A stretch of 64,000 nt of DNA from JADHLJ01 sp038118725 (lineage in GTDB: Bacteria > Pseudomonadota > Alphaproteobacteria > Thalassobaculales > Thalassobaculaceae), in contig JAYOIK010000023.1 in assembly GCA_038118725.1 (NCBI GenBank), positions 1-64,000 on the forward strand. The letters are read 5' to 3'. Both the position numbers and the translations under genes were made by a program. The notes below the pieces were generated by a model that did no database searches, was not told the origin of the DNA, and worked only from the letters and a program-made list of their open reading frames with translations. This document shows positions 9,641-18,926 of this stretch, in pieces. Positions within the stretch are counted from its first letter, which is position 1; the number at the start of each line of letters is the position of its first letter.

Positions 9641-10168
9641 TTACGCCGAAAGCATCGGCATGTCGAGTTTTTGTCCCCGTGCAATGGCGACAACACCTCC
9701 GCGACACACCTCGACCTCGCCCAACGCCACCATCAGATCGATGAAGGCATTGATTTTACGAGGACTTCCCGTGACCTCGAAGACGAAGCTTCCGAGCGTG
9801 CTGTCGATCGCGTTAGCTCGAAACATATCAGCTAGCCGTAGCGCCTCGATCCGCGCCTCCCCGGTGTTGCGCACCTTGATCAACGCCAGTTCCCGCTCAA
9901 GATGCGGACCCTCGATCGATAGATCGTGCACGTCATGTACCGGCACGAGCCGCGCGAGTTGAGCCTTGATCTGTTCGACGACCATCGCCGTACCCGAGGT
10001 AACCACGGTAATCCGCGACAGACCTTGGCTTTCATCGACCTCGGAGACCGTAAGACTTTCGATGTTGTATCCTCGACCCGAGAACAGCCCGATCACCCTG
10101 GCTAGAACACCGGGTTCGTTATCCACCAGCACGGCGATCGTGTGCCGGCGCTCGTTCGTTTCTTCCAT
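9641..10168 (-). CDS. ilvN: Acetolactate synthase small (regulatory) subunit
   Basis: The regulatory subunit of acetohydroxyacid synthase, which confers valine feedback inhibition on IlvB. An N-terminal ACT domain starts RHTIAVLVDNEPGVLARV, with the GLFSGRGYNIESL segment that binds the effector; a second alpha-beta domain follows (about 80-165). The frame opens further upstream with GTG at 10186; the ATG at 10168 is preferred, giving 175 residues. It follows ilvB after about 110 bases on the same strand. The end MPMLSA is ordinary. The gene is also named ilvH. Confidence 0.95.
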   Translation of the reverse strand: MEETNERRHTIAVLVDNEPGVLARVIGLFSGRGYNIESLTVSEVDESQGLSRITVVTSGTAMVVEQIKAQLARLVPVHDVHDLSIEGPHLERELALIKVRNTGEARIEALRLADMFRANAIDSTLGSFVFEVTGSPRKINAFIDLMVALGEVEVCRGGVVAIARGQKLDMPMLSA

Positions 10169-10295
10169 GTTACTCACGATAGTCACCCCGAATAGCCGCG
10201 GTCTGGCCGCGTCCTCGAATTGTTATCCCGCCCCGCGAAAACATCCGCCGTCGCCGCTCCGCCTCGAAGCATCGGCGGCGGCAATCATTGGTGCG

Positions 10296-12083
10296 TCAAA
10301 CCAGGACCATGCCCTTCTCGGACGTCCCCTTGTTGGCCTCGTCATTCGGCCCCAGCAGCATCTCGTTATGCGCCGCGCCGGAGGGAATCATCGGGAAACA
10401 ATTTTCGTCCTTCTTGACCCGAATATCGGCTAGAACGAACTTGTCCGTCTTGATCATCTCGTCGATTACGTCATCCAGGTCATCGACGCTTTCGGCCACC
10501 AGACCGACCCCGCCAAACGCCTCGGCGACCTTCACGAAATCGGGGAGCGAGTCGGAATAGCTCTCGGAATAACGGCCGCCGTGATTAAGCTCCTGCCACT
10601 GCCGGACCATGCCCATCCATTGGTTGTTCACGATGAAGGCCTTAACCGGAAGCTTGTACTGACTGATGGTCGACAGTTCCTGCATGTTCATCAGGAACGA
10701 AGCCTCGCCGGCGATATCGATCACCAGGGAGTCCGGATGAGCGATCTGCACGCCCATCGCCGAGGGCAGGCCATAGCCCATGGTACCGAGGCCACCGGAA
10801 GTCATCCAGCGATGCGGCTCCTCAAATCCGAAATACTGTGCCGCCCACATCTGATGCTGGCCAACCTCGGTGGTGATGTAGGTGTCCATATCCCGGGTTT
10901 TCTCGAACAACCGCTTGATCGCGTATTGCGGCATGATGATCTGGCCTTCTTGCTTGAACGCCAAGCAGTCACGGCCGCGCCATTCATCAATCCGCTTCCA
11001 CCATTTGGCCACCGCCTTGGTGTTGGGCTTGTATCCACGCTCCTTCCAAATCGCGATCATCTCCTCCAGAACCGTCGCGGCGTCGCCGACGATCGGCACA
11101 TCCACATAGACGTTCTTGTTGATCGAGGACTGGTCGATATCCACATGAATCTTCTTCGCACCCGTCGCGAAAGCGTCAAGCCGTCCGGTGACCCGGTCAT
11201 CGAACCGGGCACCGATATTCACCATGACGTCCGAGGCGTGCATGGCCAGATTGGCCTCGTAGGTACCATGCATGCCCAGCATGCCCACGAAATGCTTGTC
11301 CGAGGCCGGCATCGCGCCCAGCCCCATCAAGGTCAAGGTCGCGGGATAGCCCGTCATGCGCACGAATTCAGTGAACAACGCACCCGCCTTGGCGCCGGAA
11401 TTGATCAGGCCACCGCCGCCGTAGAAGATCGGACGCTCGGCCTTGGCGATCAGTTCCACCGCCTCCTCGAGCTTGGCGCGATCCCCCTTGACCCGCGGCT
11501 GATACGCGCAGCGACGGGTATTGTCGGGTCCGTAATACGGCGCGTCGCCAAACTGAATATCCTTCGGCAAGTCAATAACGACCGGACCCGGTCGACCATG
11601 GGAGGCGACATAGAAGGCCTCGTGCATCACATCGGCCAGATCGTCGGAGCTTTTCACCAGGTAATTATGCTTGGTACAGGGCCGGGTGATGCCCGTCGTA
11701 TCGGCTTCCTGAAAGGCATCATTGCCGATCAGATGCGTCGGCACCTGGCCGGTCAGGCAAACAATCGGGATACTGTCCATCAGCGCGTCGGTAAGCCCGG
11801 TGACCGCGTTGGTCGCGCCGGGCCCCGAGGTCACCAGAACCACGCCGACCTTGCCGGTCGACCGGGCATAGCCCTCGGCGGCGTGAACCGCGGCTTGTTC
11901 GTGGCGCACAAGAATGTGGCGTACCGCGTTGGTCTTGAAGAGCTCGTCGTAGATCGGCAATACCGCCCCGCCGGGATATCCGAATACGACTTCAACGCCC
12001 TGGTCCTGCAGTGCCTTGAGAATAACGGCGGCCCCGGTCATTCGGGCCTCGGGTTTTCGGGTTTGGGACATGCGGGGTGTCAT
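10296..12083 (-). CDS. ilvB: Acetolactate synthase large catalytic subunit, biosynthetic type
   Basis: A 595-residue ThDP- and FAD-dependent enzyme. It condenses pyruvate with pyruvate or 2-oxobutyrate in isoleucine/valine/leucine synthesis. The activating glutamate is in VRHEQAA (Glu 62). The GYPGGAVLPIYD motif, the SGPGATN stretch and the ThDP-Mg motif near GEASFLMNMQEL are all present. The frame opens with an ATG at 12113, but the ATG at 12083 follows AAAAGGA at good spacing and is preferred. It is co-oriented with ilvN downstream; miaA ends 89 bases upstream. No leader peptide rich in branched-chain codons was found in that gap. Confidence 0.97.
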   Translation of the reverse strand: MTPRMSQTRKPEARMTGAAVILKALQDQGVEVVFGYPGGAVLPIYDELFKTNAVRHILVRHEQAAVHAAEGYARSTGKVGVVLVTSGPGATNAVTGLTDALMDSIPIVCLTGQVPTHLIGNDAFQEADTTGITRPCTKHNYLVKSSDDLADVMHEAFYVASHGRPGPVVIDLPKDIQFGDAPYYGPDNTRRCAYQPRVKGDRAKLEEAVELIAKAERPIFYGGGGLINSGAKAGALFTEFVRMTGYPATLTLMGLGAMPASDKHFVGMLGMHGTYEANLAMHASDVMVNIGARFDDRVTGRLDAFATGAKKIHVDIDQSSINKNVYVDVPIVGDAATVLEEMIAIWKERGYKPNTKAVAKWWKRIDEWRGRDCLAFKQEGQIIMPQYAIKRLFEKTRDMDTYITTEVGQHQMWAAQYFGFEEPHRWMTSGGLGTMGYGLPSAMGVQIAHPDSLVIDIAGEASFLMNMQELSTISQYKLPVKAFIVNNQWMGMVRQWQELNHGGRYSESYSDSLPDFVKVAEAFGGVGLVAESVDDLDDVIDEMIKTDKFVLADIRVKKDENCFPMIPSGAAHNEMLLGPNDEANKGTSEKGMVLV

Positions 12084-12172
12084 GATTCCGATCCTTTTCG
12101 ATAGGAGTTTCAAGGGCTACAGAAGGCAATCGCGACCCAAGCGGGCCGCGACTCGGCGCGGAACCTAACGCT

Positions 12173-13153
12173 TCAGTTGGTTGGGGTCAACAACAACTCA
12201 CGAATTTTCGAAAAGATTTCTTCCTCCATTCTTTTCGAAAATTGCGCATGGATCGGAATTTTCGGAATGAACTGATGACGAAACCAGGTCATCTGGCGTT
12301 TGGCATAGCGACGCGTGGCTCTTTGGGCGCGCTCGACCGCCTCCTCTAGCGAGATCTCGCCGCGGATATGACTCTGTAACTCCGGCAACCCGAGGGCCTT
12401 CATCCCAGGCAGTGCGGGGTCATAACCAAGCGCCGCGACCCGACCGGCCTCCTCCAAGCCCCCCGAGTTCACCATTTTACGAAAACGCCCATCGCACGTC
12501 GCGTAGAGCGCGCCACGCTCCGGAAGCAGGGCAATGGATACTGGATAAAGGTTAATCACGGGACGCTGTCCATCGGCCTGCCAATCGGCGAGCGAACGGT
12601 CGGTCGCCTGGACGACTTCCCAGGCGCGAATCAGCCTTTGCATATCTCCATCGGCGAGACGCGCCGCCATCACCGGATCACGCTCCGACAATGCTCTTCG
12701 AAACGCCGGCCCGCCGAGCGCCGCGTGACGCGCCCTCGCCTCGGCCCGAGTGGCTTCGGGAATGTCGGGGATCGCCGAAATTCCTTCCAACAGGGCGCGG
12801 ATGTAAAACCCGGTGCCGCCGCAAATGACGGGTATCCGCCCTCGGCGATGAATTTCCCGTATCGCTTCCACCGCCAGGTCGAGCCATGCCGCGACGGAGC
12901 ACGGCTCTGTGATCGAACGGGTTCCGTAAAGATGATGGGGCACCCGCTCCAGGTCCTCGACGCCGGGACGAGCGGTCAGGATTTCAAGCTCCCCGTAGAT
13001 CTGCATGGAATCGGCGTTGACCACCTCGCCACCGAATGTCTCGGCGACGCGCGTGGCGAGCGCGGACTTCCCGCTTGCCGTCGGGCCGGCGACCACGACA
13101 ATGGGGATTGGGTTGGCGACCTCGCTCGCCTCGCTGGATATCACGCTGGACAT
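12173..13153 (-). CDS. miaA: tRNA dimethylallyltransferase MiaA
   Basis: A 326-residue enzyme that transfers the dimethylallyl group to A37 of tRNAs reading UNN codons. The P-loop GPTASGKS is at residues 23-30, the NADSMQIY motif binds substrate, and GGTGFYIRALLEGI is the family signature. The basic C-terminal part RYAKRQMTWFRHQ contacts tRNA. The frame is open to 13405, but that would run antisense through serB; the ATG at 13153 with a CGAGG site gives the family start. It diverges from serB with only 31 bases between the start codons. Confidence 0.95.
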   Translation of the reverse strand: MSSVISSEASEVANPIPIVVVAGPTASGKSALATRVAETFGGEVVNADSMQIYGELEILTARPGVEDLERVPHHLYGTRSITEPCSVAAWLDLAVEAIREIHRRGRIPVICGGTGFYIRALLEGISAIPDIPEATRAEARARHAALGGPAFRRALSERDPVMAARLADGDMQRLIRAWEVVQATDRSLADWQADGQRPVINLYPVSIALLPERGALYATCDGRFRKMVNSGGLEEAGRVAALGYDPALPGMKALGLPELQSHIRGEISLEEAVERAQRATRRYAKRQMTWFRHQFIPKIPIHAQFSKRMEEEIFSKIRELLLTPTN

Positions 13154-13184
13154 GGGCCTCGGCGATACGCCATAAGCCGGTCCC

Positions 13185-14087
13185 ATGCAATATGTGCTCA
13201 CCCTTACCTGTGATCCAGGCAAGCCGATCCTGAGCGCGCGCCATGCCGACCTGGCGCGCGCCGCGCTGTCGGCCTCGGGCGCGACGGATGTGGATTTCGC
13301 GTGGCTTTCAGCCGGGCGAGCCCTGGATATCGCTTTCGAGGCTCCCGGCGGCGTCCCCCCGTCGAACGCGGTTCGCGAGGCGCTGAAAGGGATTGCCGCG
13401 GACATAAATCTTCAACCGGTGGACGGGCGGCGCAAGGAGCTGCTGATCGCCGACATGGATTCCACCATCATCACCGACGAATCCCTGGACGAGTTGGCCG
13501 ACTTCATCGGCATCAAGGACCAAGTCGCGCCGGTCACCGCGCGGGCGATGCGCGGCGAGATCGACTTTGATACGGCCCTGCGGGACCGGGTTCGCCTGTT
13601 GGCGGGACATCCCGCAAGTCTGCTCGACCGACTGCTTGAGGAACGCATCCACCTGACCGGCGGCGCCGAAGCGCTGGTTCGCACCATGGTCGCGAACGGA
13701 GCCTTTACGGCGTTGGTGTCCGGCGGCTTCACCTTCCTCACCGAGGCCGTCGCGGCCAAGGTCGGTTTCGCAACCCATCGCGGCAATGTTCTTTTGACCC
13801 ACGACGGCACGCTAACTGGCGAGGTGGGCGAGCCTATTCTCGGCAAGGAGGCGAAACTGGAAAGCCTACGGGAATTCTGTTCCATCCAGGGAATCACGCT
13901 GGATCAGACGATGGCGGTCGGCGACGGCGCTAACGATATTCCCATGTTGCTGGGCGCCGGGACCGGCGTGGCCTTCCATGCCAAGCCGGCGGTCGCGGCG
14001 GCGGCGCGCTTCACGGTGGATCACGGTGATCTCACCGCCCTACTCTATCTTCAAGGATATCGGGACGAGGACTTCGTGACGGCGTAG
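13185..14087 (+). CDS. serB: Phosphoserine phosphatase SerB
   Basis: A 300-residue HAD-family phosphatase that makes L-serine from phosphoserine. The nucleophile motif DMDST has Asp 90 and Asp 92. Motif II is LVSGGFTFL and the motif III lysine is in LGKEAKLE. Motif IV is GDGANDIPML. An N-terminal domain of about 80 residues precedes the HAD core, as in SerB. It diverges from miaA and converges with the rhodanese gene, whose stop codon is nine bases away. The coding start at 13185 fits the conserved MQYVLTLTCD-type opening. Confidence 0.96.
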   Translation: MQYVLTLTCDPGKPILSARHADLARAALSASGATDVDFAWLSAGRALDIAFEAPGGVPPSNAVREALKGIAADINLQPVDGRRKELLIADMDSTIITDESLDELADFIGIKDQVAPVTARAMRGEIDFDTALRDRVRLLAGHPASLLDRLLEERIHLTGGAEALVRTMVANGAFTALVSGGFTFLTEAVAAKVGFATHRGNVLLTHDGTLTGEVGEPILGKEAKLESLREFCSIQGITLDQTMAVGDGANDIPMLLGAGTGVAFHAKPAVAAAARFTVDHGDLTALLYLQGYRDEDFVTA

Positions 14088-14096
14088 AGCGCGCTG

Positions 14097-14573
14097 TCAG
14101 CCACCGTTCCACGGCTCTGTCGGCAGACCACGCTTTAGCCAGCCGGGCTGGCTCGGCTCCAGCAAGCGCCAACGTCCCATCATACCCTCGCGGACATTCA
14201 TCACCGGCTTGTAACCGGCTTCTCGGAGCCATTTTTGGGTGCGATCCGAACGCACGCCGGCGGCACATATCATCGCGACGGGCTTGTCCGTGGTCTCGCC
14301 GATCGCGGCGCGCACCTTCTCGAGGAAACCGGTCTTGCCCCGGGGATCGTGAATGCTGATCGCCAGCGCGCCCTTGGGGATGCCGGTCTCGCGCCACTCC
14401 TTCTCGGACCGCACGTCGATCAGGATCAACTCACCCGAGGCAACCCGTCGCAAGGCTTCGGGCGCGGACAGGATTTCCTGTTCCGCGCTCGCCCTGGCCG
14501 GCACGGCGCGCGGCATGGCGGGAACCATGGCGACGGCGAGAATGCCGCCGAGTATAAAACGACGTTTCAGCAT
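14097..14573 (-). CDS. Exported rhodanese-like domain protein with Tat-type signal
   Basis: One rhodanese domain of about 110 residues follows a signal sequence. From the ATG at 14573 the protein (158 residues) begins MLKRRFILGG with a twin arginine, a hydrophobic stretch, and PARASA as a likely cleavage site near 27-30. This suggests Tat export to the periplasm. The active-site loop is ICAAGVRS with Cys 103, so sulfurtransferase activity is possible. The frame is open to 14609 (MACETAP...), but that start would bury the signal; neither start has a strong ribosome site. The partner is unknown. It lies between serB and the Do protease, facing serB. Confidence 0.8.
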   Translation of the reverse strand: MLKRRFILGGILAVAMVPAMPRAVPARASAEQEILSAPEALRRVASGELILIDVRSEKEWRETGIPKGALAISIHDPRGKTGFLEKVRAAIGETTDKPVAMICAAGVRSDRTQKWLREAGYKPVMNVREGMMGRWRLLEPSQPGWLKRGLPTEPWNGG

Positions 14574-14683
14574 TATCCGAAGATCGTCCGGCGCGGTTTC
14601 ACATGCCAATCACAATCTCGTGCCGGACACAACAACGGCCCCGGCGCGATATCGCCGGAGCCGAGTGCGGGATTTCCAATATC

Positions 14684-16237
14684 CTAGTCCTTTTTGACCC
14701 TGAGCCCCACGAAACGGGTAGAGCCCTGGCGATTAACCGTGAACAGAACCGACTTCTTGCGACCCGCGTCAATCACCTTCTGAACGATTTCCGCGACGTC
14801 CGACGGTTCCGAGACCTCGGTCTGATCAACCTCGACTATCACGTCACCCGGTTGAATGCCTTTTTCGGCGGCGGGGCTTTCCGGATCGGTCGACAACACC
14901 ACCACGCCTTCGATTTCATCGGCGATGGTGTGCTCGGCCCTGAGCGCGTCGGTCAGGCTCGAAAGCTCCAGTCCCACGGCGTCGACGCGCCCGGTTTCCG
15001 ACGGCCCAGGCCCCTCGGTGCGGGACGCGGGCACGATCTGCGCCTTCTCGGCTTCCTCGAGTTCACCGATCCGCGCGGTCACCTTCTTGACGGAGCCGTC
15101 GCGCCAGACCTCGACCGGAACGTCGACACCAACGGGCGTCTCGGCCACGATACGCGGCAGCCGACGCATTTCCTCGACGTCTCGGTCATTGAAGGTCAGA
15201 ATTACGTCGCCGGGTTTGATACCGGCCGCCTCGGCGGGGCCACCCTGGGTGACCTCGGCAACCAACGCGCCGCGCGCCGCATCAAGGCCAAAACCCTCGG
15301 CGATTTCGTCGGTAACCCGCTGGATGCGCACCCCCAGCCAGCCACGCTTGGTACGACCGAACTCCTTCAACTGATCAACGACCGGAATGGCCAAGCGCGC
15401 GGCAACGGCGAAACCAATACCGACCGAGCCTCCGGTCTGCGAGAAGATCGCGGTGTTGATCCCGACCACGTTGCCGTTGAGATCAAACAGCGGACCGCCG
15501 GAATTGCCCTTGTTGATCGAGGCATCCGTCTGAATGAAGTCGTCATAGGGCCCCTGATTGATATCCCGGCCGCGGGCCGAGACGATACCGGCGGTAACCG
15601 TCCCGCCGAGGCCGAACGGATTGCCGATCGCCACCACCCAGTCGCCGACCCTAAGCTTGCTCGAATCGCCGAAACTTACCGCGGTTAGTTTGGTCTTGCC
15701 GGGATCGATCTTCAGGACCGCGATGTCGGTCTTGGGATCACGGCCCAGAAGCTTGGCCTCGAACTCGGTGTCGTCCTGGAGGCGCACCTTAATCTCATCG
15801 GCCTGGGCGATCACGTGGTTGTTGGTCACCACGATGCCCGAGGAATCGATGATAAAGCCCGATCCCAGCGACTGAGCGCGACGCGGCGCGGGGCGGCCGC
15901 CTCGATTGCCGCCATTGGGTTGATTACGCTCGAAGAAATCCTTGAAGAACTCCTCAAAGGGAGAGCCCGGCGGAAACTGCGGCATGTCCGGGCCGCCGGG
16001 ACGCTGTTGCGCCTGAACGGTCTGGGTGGTGGAAATGTTCACGACCGAAGGCAACAGACGTTCCGCCAGATCCGCGAAGCTTTCCGGCGGGGCCTTGGCG
16101 GCGCTCTGATTAGCGGGCAGAGCGACCACAAGAGCCAGAGCGAAAACCGCGGCCGCGCCCCACGCGCCGGCCCGTCGGACGATATCCGTCGCGGAACTAG
16201 AGCCGGCGCCCGTCCGCGTAAGCGATTCCATCAACAT
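14684..16237 (-). CDS. degP: Do family serine endopeptidase (DegP/DegQ/MucD type)
   Basis: A 517-residue periplasmic protease/chaperone of the HtrA family that degrades or holds misfolded envelope proteins. A signal/anchor segment lies at about 25-48. A Gln/Pro/Gly-rich loop follows (about 76-120). The trypsin-like domain has the triad His 141 (TNNHVIA), Asp 171 (KTDIAVLKI) and Ser 246 (NKGNSGGPL). Two PDZ domains follow, around 310-390 and 415-510. The start could also be the ATG two codons in (MESLTR). It lies 250 bases after DUF2065 on the same strand as hflKC, as in many alphaproteobacteria. Paralogue naming (degP, degQ or mucD) cannot be settled here. Confidence 0.93.
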   Translation of the reverse strand: MLMESLTRTGAGSSSATDIVRRAGAWGAAAVFALALVVALPANQSAAKAPPESFADLAERLLPSVVNISTTQTVQAQQRPGGPDMPQFPPGSPFEEFFKDFFERNQPNGGNRGGRPAPRRAQSLGSGFIIDSSGIVVTNNHVIAQADEIKVRLQDDTEFEAKLLGRDPKTDIAVLKIDPGKTKLTAVSFGDSSKLRVGDWVVAIGNPFGLGGTVTAGIVSARGRDINQGPYDDFIQTDASINKGNSGGPLFDLNGNVVGINTAIFSQTGGSVGIGFAVAARLAIPVVDQLKEFGRTKRGWLGVRIQRVTDEIAEGFGLDAARGALVAEVTQGGPAEAAGIKPGDVILTFNDRDVEEMRRLPRIVAETPVGVDVPVEVWRDGSVKKVTARIGELEEAEKAQIVPASRTEGPGPSETGRVDAVGLELSSLTDALRAEHTIADEIEGVVVLSTDPESPAAEKGIQPGDVIVEVDQTEVSEPSDVAEIVQKVIDAGRKKSVLFTVNRQGSTRFVGLRVKKD

Positions 16238-16489
16238 GGTTCATCCACTCCATTACAACACGTTCACAACAAGGCCAGCCTTGGCGATCCCGTTCGGACC
16301 GGCATCAAGGGGTCCGTCATCCCAGCAAAGTTGGGGCACGGCGCCCAACTGTCAATGTCCAAGATAACGGCTTGACGAATTCACCAAGCGAGCATGGAGA
16401 AATTAAGGCGCGGATACGGGCAATGATGTCAAACTTGTGATGCAACACGGAAAAACCGTGGCATCCGCCAACGCGCGACGCCGAGGCCT
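16238..16489. other. Gap between DUF2065 and Do protease genes
   Basis: This 252-base gap has no credible gene. Two short dyads occur: CACGG-AAAAA-CCGTG at 16446-16460, and the stronger hairpin at the DUF2065 stop, listed separately. The half nearest the protease start should contain its own promoter, but no clear consensus was found. Confidence 0.4.
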
Positions 16490-16499
16490 TCAGCCTCGG
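16481..16499 (-). terminator. Hairpin at the end of the hflKC-DUF2065 unit (weak terminator candidate)
   Basis: CCGAGGC-CTTCA-GCCTCGG is a perfect 7-bp stem with a 5-base loop that overlaps the DUF2065 stop codon (16490-16492). It is not followed by a T run on the minus strand, so it may stabilise the 3' end or attenuate transcription rather than terminate intrinsically. Confidence 0.4.
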
Positions 16500-16675
16500 A
16501 TCAGCCAAACCGCGATCACCGCGATTGCCACCGAGCACAGCCCGGCGAACCGAACGAGATTCTCCGGCATGATCAATAGCGTCTCGAGGAGATTGCGCAT
16601 GCGCCCCGGGAACAGGGCGAAGACCGCGCCCTCGATCACCAGAACCATGGCGAGGCCGGTGAGGAGATCGCTCAT
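16490..16675 (-). CDS. DUF2065 family small membrane protein
   Basis: A 61-residue, two-segment hydrophobic protein (MSDLLTGLAMVLVIEGAVFA, then GLCSVAIAVIAVWLIRG). Length, composition and position after hflC match DUF2065. The function is unknown; genetic linkage to hflKC suggests a link with the FtsH-HflKC membrane protease complex. The frame opens with TTG at 16684, but the ATG at 16675 has a GGGAGGAG site ten bases ahead. Confidence 0.85.
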   Translation of the reverse strand: MSDLLTGLAMVLVIEGAVFALFPGRMRNLLETLLIMPENLVRFAGLCSVAIAVIAVWLIRG

Positions 16676-16726
16676 ATCGCGCAATCTCCTCCCGCCACCT
16701 CGGTCAACGTAACCGCCAAGGGGCGG

Positions 16727-17620
16727 TTACCGTTGTTCTTTTTCCTTCGGCAACCCGCTGCCGTTGATATCCCGGAAGAACCGGAAGAAATCGCTGTTCG
16801 GAGACAGAACCATCGTCGTGTCGCTGGACGCGATCGACTTTCTATAGGCCTGCATCGAACGGTAGAAGGCGAAGAATTCCGGGTCCTGACCGAAAGCATC
16901 GGCGTATATCTGAATCGCCTTGCTATCCCCTTCGCCTCGCAGGGTTTCGGCCGTCTTCTGGGCCTCGGCGAGGATAACGACCTTCTGCTTGTCGGCGTCG
17001 GCGCGGATCCCCTCGGCCTCCTCGAAGCCCTCGGCGCGGAACTCCTTGGCCTCCCGCTCACGTTCGGACTTCATCCGGCTTTCAATGTTGGACCGGGTCT
17101 CGTCGGGATAATCGGCCCGGCGCACCCGCACCTCGACGATCTCCAAGCCGAAGCGTTTCACGCCCTCGTTCACCGCATTTTGAATATTCGCCATGATCGT
17201 CGCGCGCTTGGTCGACAGGATCCCGGTCAGGGTCTCGTTACCAAGCACCCGACGCAGTGAGGAATTGACGATTGGCGAAAGTTTACCCGGCACCTCCGTC
17301 ACCCGGCGGGTGGTCTGGAAGAACAGCAACGGATCGGTGATCCGGTACCGTGCGTAGGAATCCACGTCGAGGCGCTTTTGGTCGGCCAGAATCACCCGCT
17401 CGGTCGGCGGGTCGAGATCAAGCACACGCTTTTCATAGAACAGCACTTCATCGAAGAACGGGATCTTTACGTTCAAGCCCGGTTCCTGAATCGTTTTCTG
17501 CGGCTTACCCAAGCGCAGCACGATGGCTTGCTGGGTCTGTTCAACGATGAACAAAGCGCCACTGGCAACCACCCCGATTCCGACGATGACGACACCAAGA
17601 ATCGCTAATGCCTTGTTCAT
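16727..17620 (-). CDS. hflC: Protease modulator HflC (SPFH domain)
   Basis: A 297-residue inner-membrane protein with an N-terminal segment at about 4-26 and a periplasmic SPFH/band-7 domain. A charged coiled coil runs from about 170 to 230 (ESRMKSEREREAKEFRAEG and so on). HflC pairs with HflK to form a cage around FtsH and modulates turnover of membrane proteins. Its ATG overlaps the hflK stop by four bases, so the two are coupled. DUF2065 follows on the same strand. Confidence 0.96.
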   Translation of the reverse strand: MNKALAILGVVIVGIGVVASGALFIVEQTQQAIVLRLGKPQKTIQEPGLNVKIPFFDEVLFYEKRVLDLDPPTERVILADQKRLDVDSYARYRITDPLLFFQTTRRVTEVPGKLSPIVNSSLRRVLGNETLTGILSTKRATIMANIQNAVNEGVKRFGLEIVEVRVRRADYPDETRSNIESRMKSEREREAKEFRAEGFEEAEGIRADADKQKVVILAEAQKTAETLRGEGDSKAIQIYADAFGQDPEFFAFYRSMQAYRKSIASSDTTMVLSPNSDFFRFFRDINGSGLPKEKEQR

Positions 17621-18801
17621 TGCTTGGCACTCCCGTCGGTGGCGTTGGCTCCGCCCATGCGTTTCTGGATTTCCGGCAGCGGCAGATAGGGCACCACGCC
17701 CGAACCGCCGGCGTCGCTATCGATGATCACCTTGTTGACGTTCAGGAACACCTCTTCCAGCGTCTCGAGATAGATCCGCATGGTCGTGACGTCCTTGGAT
17801 TGCTTGTAGGACTGATAGACCTGATTGAAGCGGTTGGCGTCACCCTGCGCCCGGTTCACGACTTCCTGGCGATAAGCTTCGGCGCCCTGCAGCAACTGCT
17901 GAGATTCGCCTCGGGCTCGAGGAACGATGTCGTTTCGATACGCTTCGGCCTCGTTCTTAAGCCGGTCCTTATCCTGGCGCGCGCGCTGCACTTCCAGGAA
18001 CGCGTCATTCACGTTTTTTGGTGGACCAACATCCAACAGCTGAACCTGGCGAACCTCGATACCAGCGCCGTATTCGGTCATCAGCCGTTGCAGCGATGAC
18101 AAGGTCAAACGCTCGATATCCTCACGACCACCGGTCAGGGCGCTCTGGATCGCGGTTTGACCCACGATATCGCGCATTACCGATTCGGCGGCCATCTTGA
18201 TGGTCTCGTCGGGATTACGAATATTGAAGAGATAGTTCGGCGCGTCGGAGATCTTCCAGAACACCACGAAGTCGACATCGACGATGTTCTCGTCGCCGGT
18301 GATCATCTGGCTCTCTTCCGGCATGTCGCGCACCGAGGCGCCGCGTCGGCTCGCCTCGCCGCTCGTCCGAAGACCGATCTCGATGCGATTTTCCGCCGTC
18401 ACGTCGGGCTTGTATACGGTTCCGATCGGCGCCGGATAATTCCAGTGCAAACCCGGATTGGTCGTTCCGGTGAAACGCCCCAAAACCAGCTCAACACCGA
18501 TCTGGTTGGGTTGCACCCGATAGGTCCCGCCATATCCAAGCCAAACCGCGAGAACGCCGAGAACCGCCAGGATGATCACTTTCTTGCCGCCAAAACCACC
18601 GGGCAGGAGGCCCTTCAGCTTGGCCTGACCACGCCGGATGACCTCGTCGATATCCGGGGGTTGCGGTCCACCACCGCCGCCACCGCCGCCGAAACCGCCG
18701 GGTTTGCGTCCCCAGGGAGACCCGCTGCCGTTACCGCCGCCGCCGTCTCCGCCTCCGCCGCCGCCCCATGGGCCGCCGCCACCTTGATTGTTCCAGGGCA
18801 T
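17617..18801 (-). CDS. hflK: FtsH protease activity modulator HflK
   Basis: A 394-residue partner of HflC. The first 60 or so residues are a Gly/Trp-rich low-complexity tail (MPWNNQGGGGPWGGGGGGD), normal for HflK. A membrane segment follows at about 75-97, then the SPFH domain and a coiled coil rich in Glu, Arg and Gln around 260-330. The ATG at 18801 is preceded by GGGAGGG. The frame is open to 19158 but that extension runs antisense through mrp. It diverges from mrp, with 154 bases between the starts. Confidence 0.96.
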   Translation of the reverse strand: MPWNNQGGGGPWGGGGGGDGGGGNGSGSPWGRKPGGFGGGGGGGGPQPPDIDEVIRRGQAKLKGLLPGGFGGKKVIILAVLGVLAVWLGYGGTYRVQPNQIGVELVLGRFTGTTNPGLHWNYPAPIGTVYKPDVTAENRIEIGLRTSGEASRRGASVRDMPEESQMITGDENIVDVDFVVFWKISDAPNYLFNIRNPDETIKMAAESVMRDIVGQTAIQSALTGGREDIERLTLSSLQRLMTEYGAGIEVRQVQLLDVGPPKNVNDAFLEVQRARQDKDRLKNEAEAYRNDIVPRARGESQQLLQGAEAYRQEVVNRAQGDANRFNQVYQSYKQSKDVTTMRIYLETLEEVFLNVNKVIIDSDAGGSGVVPYLPLPEIQKRMGGANATDGSAKQ

Positions 18802-18926
18802 TTCCCGCGCCCTCCCTTTTGAAAAGTTACCCGCTCTTACCAGACGCGGGGCATTGCTTGCAAAGGAATCCCGGCAAGTTGTAAGAGCATGACCGCAAGC
18901 GCGCTTGTGGCGACCCTCGCACCGGC

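Noticed and set aside
10581..12104. Plus-strand open frame of 507 codons
   Set aside because: It is entirely antisense to ilvB and encodes a low-complexity, His/Arg/Asp-rich sequence with no recognisable domain.
12084..12172. Leader peptide/attenuator for ilvB
   Set aside because: No short frame rich in Val, Leu or Ile codons and no terminator-like hairpin in the 89-base gap.
14603..15688. Plus-strand open frame of 361 codons
   Set aside because: It is antisense to the Do protease gene; the protease has clear catalytic motifs, this frame none.
18620..18801. Glycine-rich tract in hflK as an aberrant repeat insertion
   Set aside because: Gly-rich N-termini are normal for HflK.
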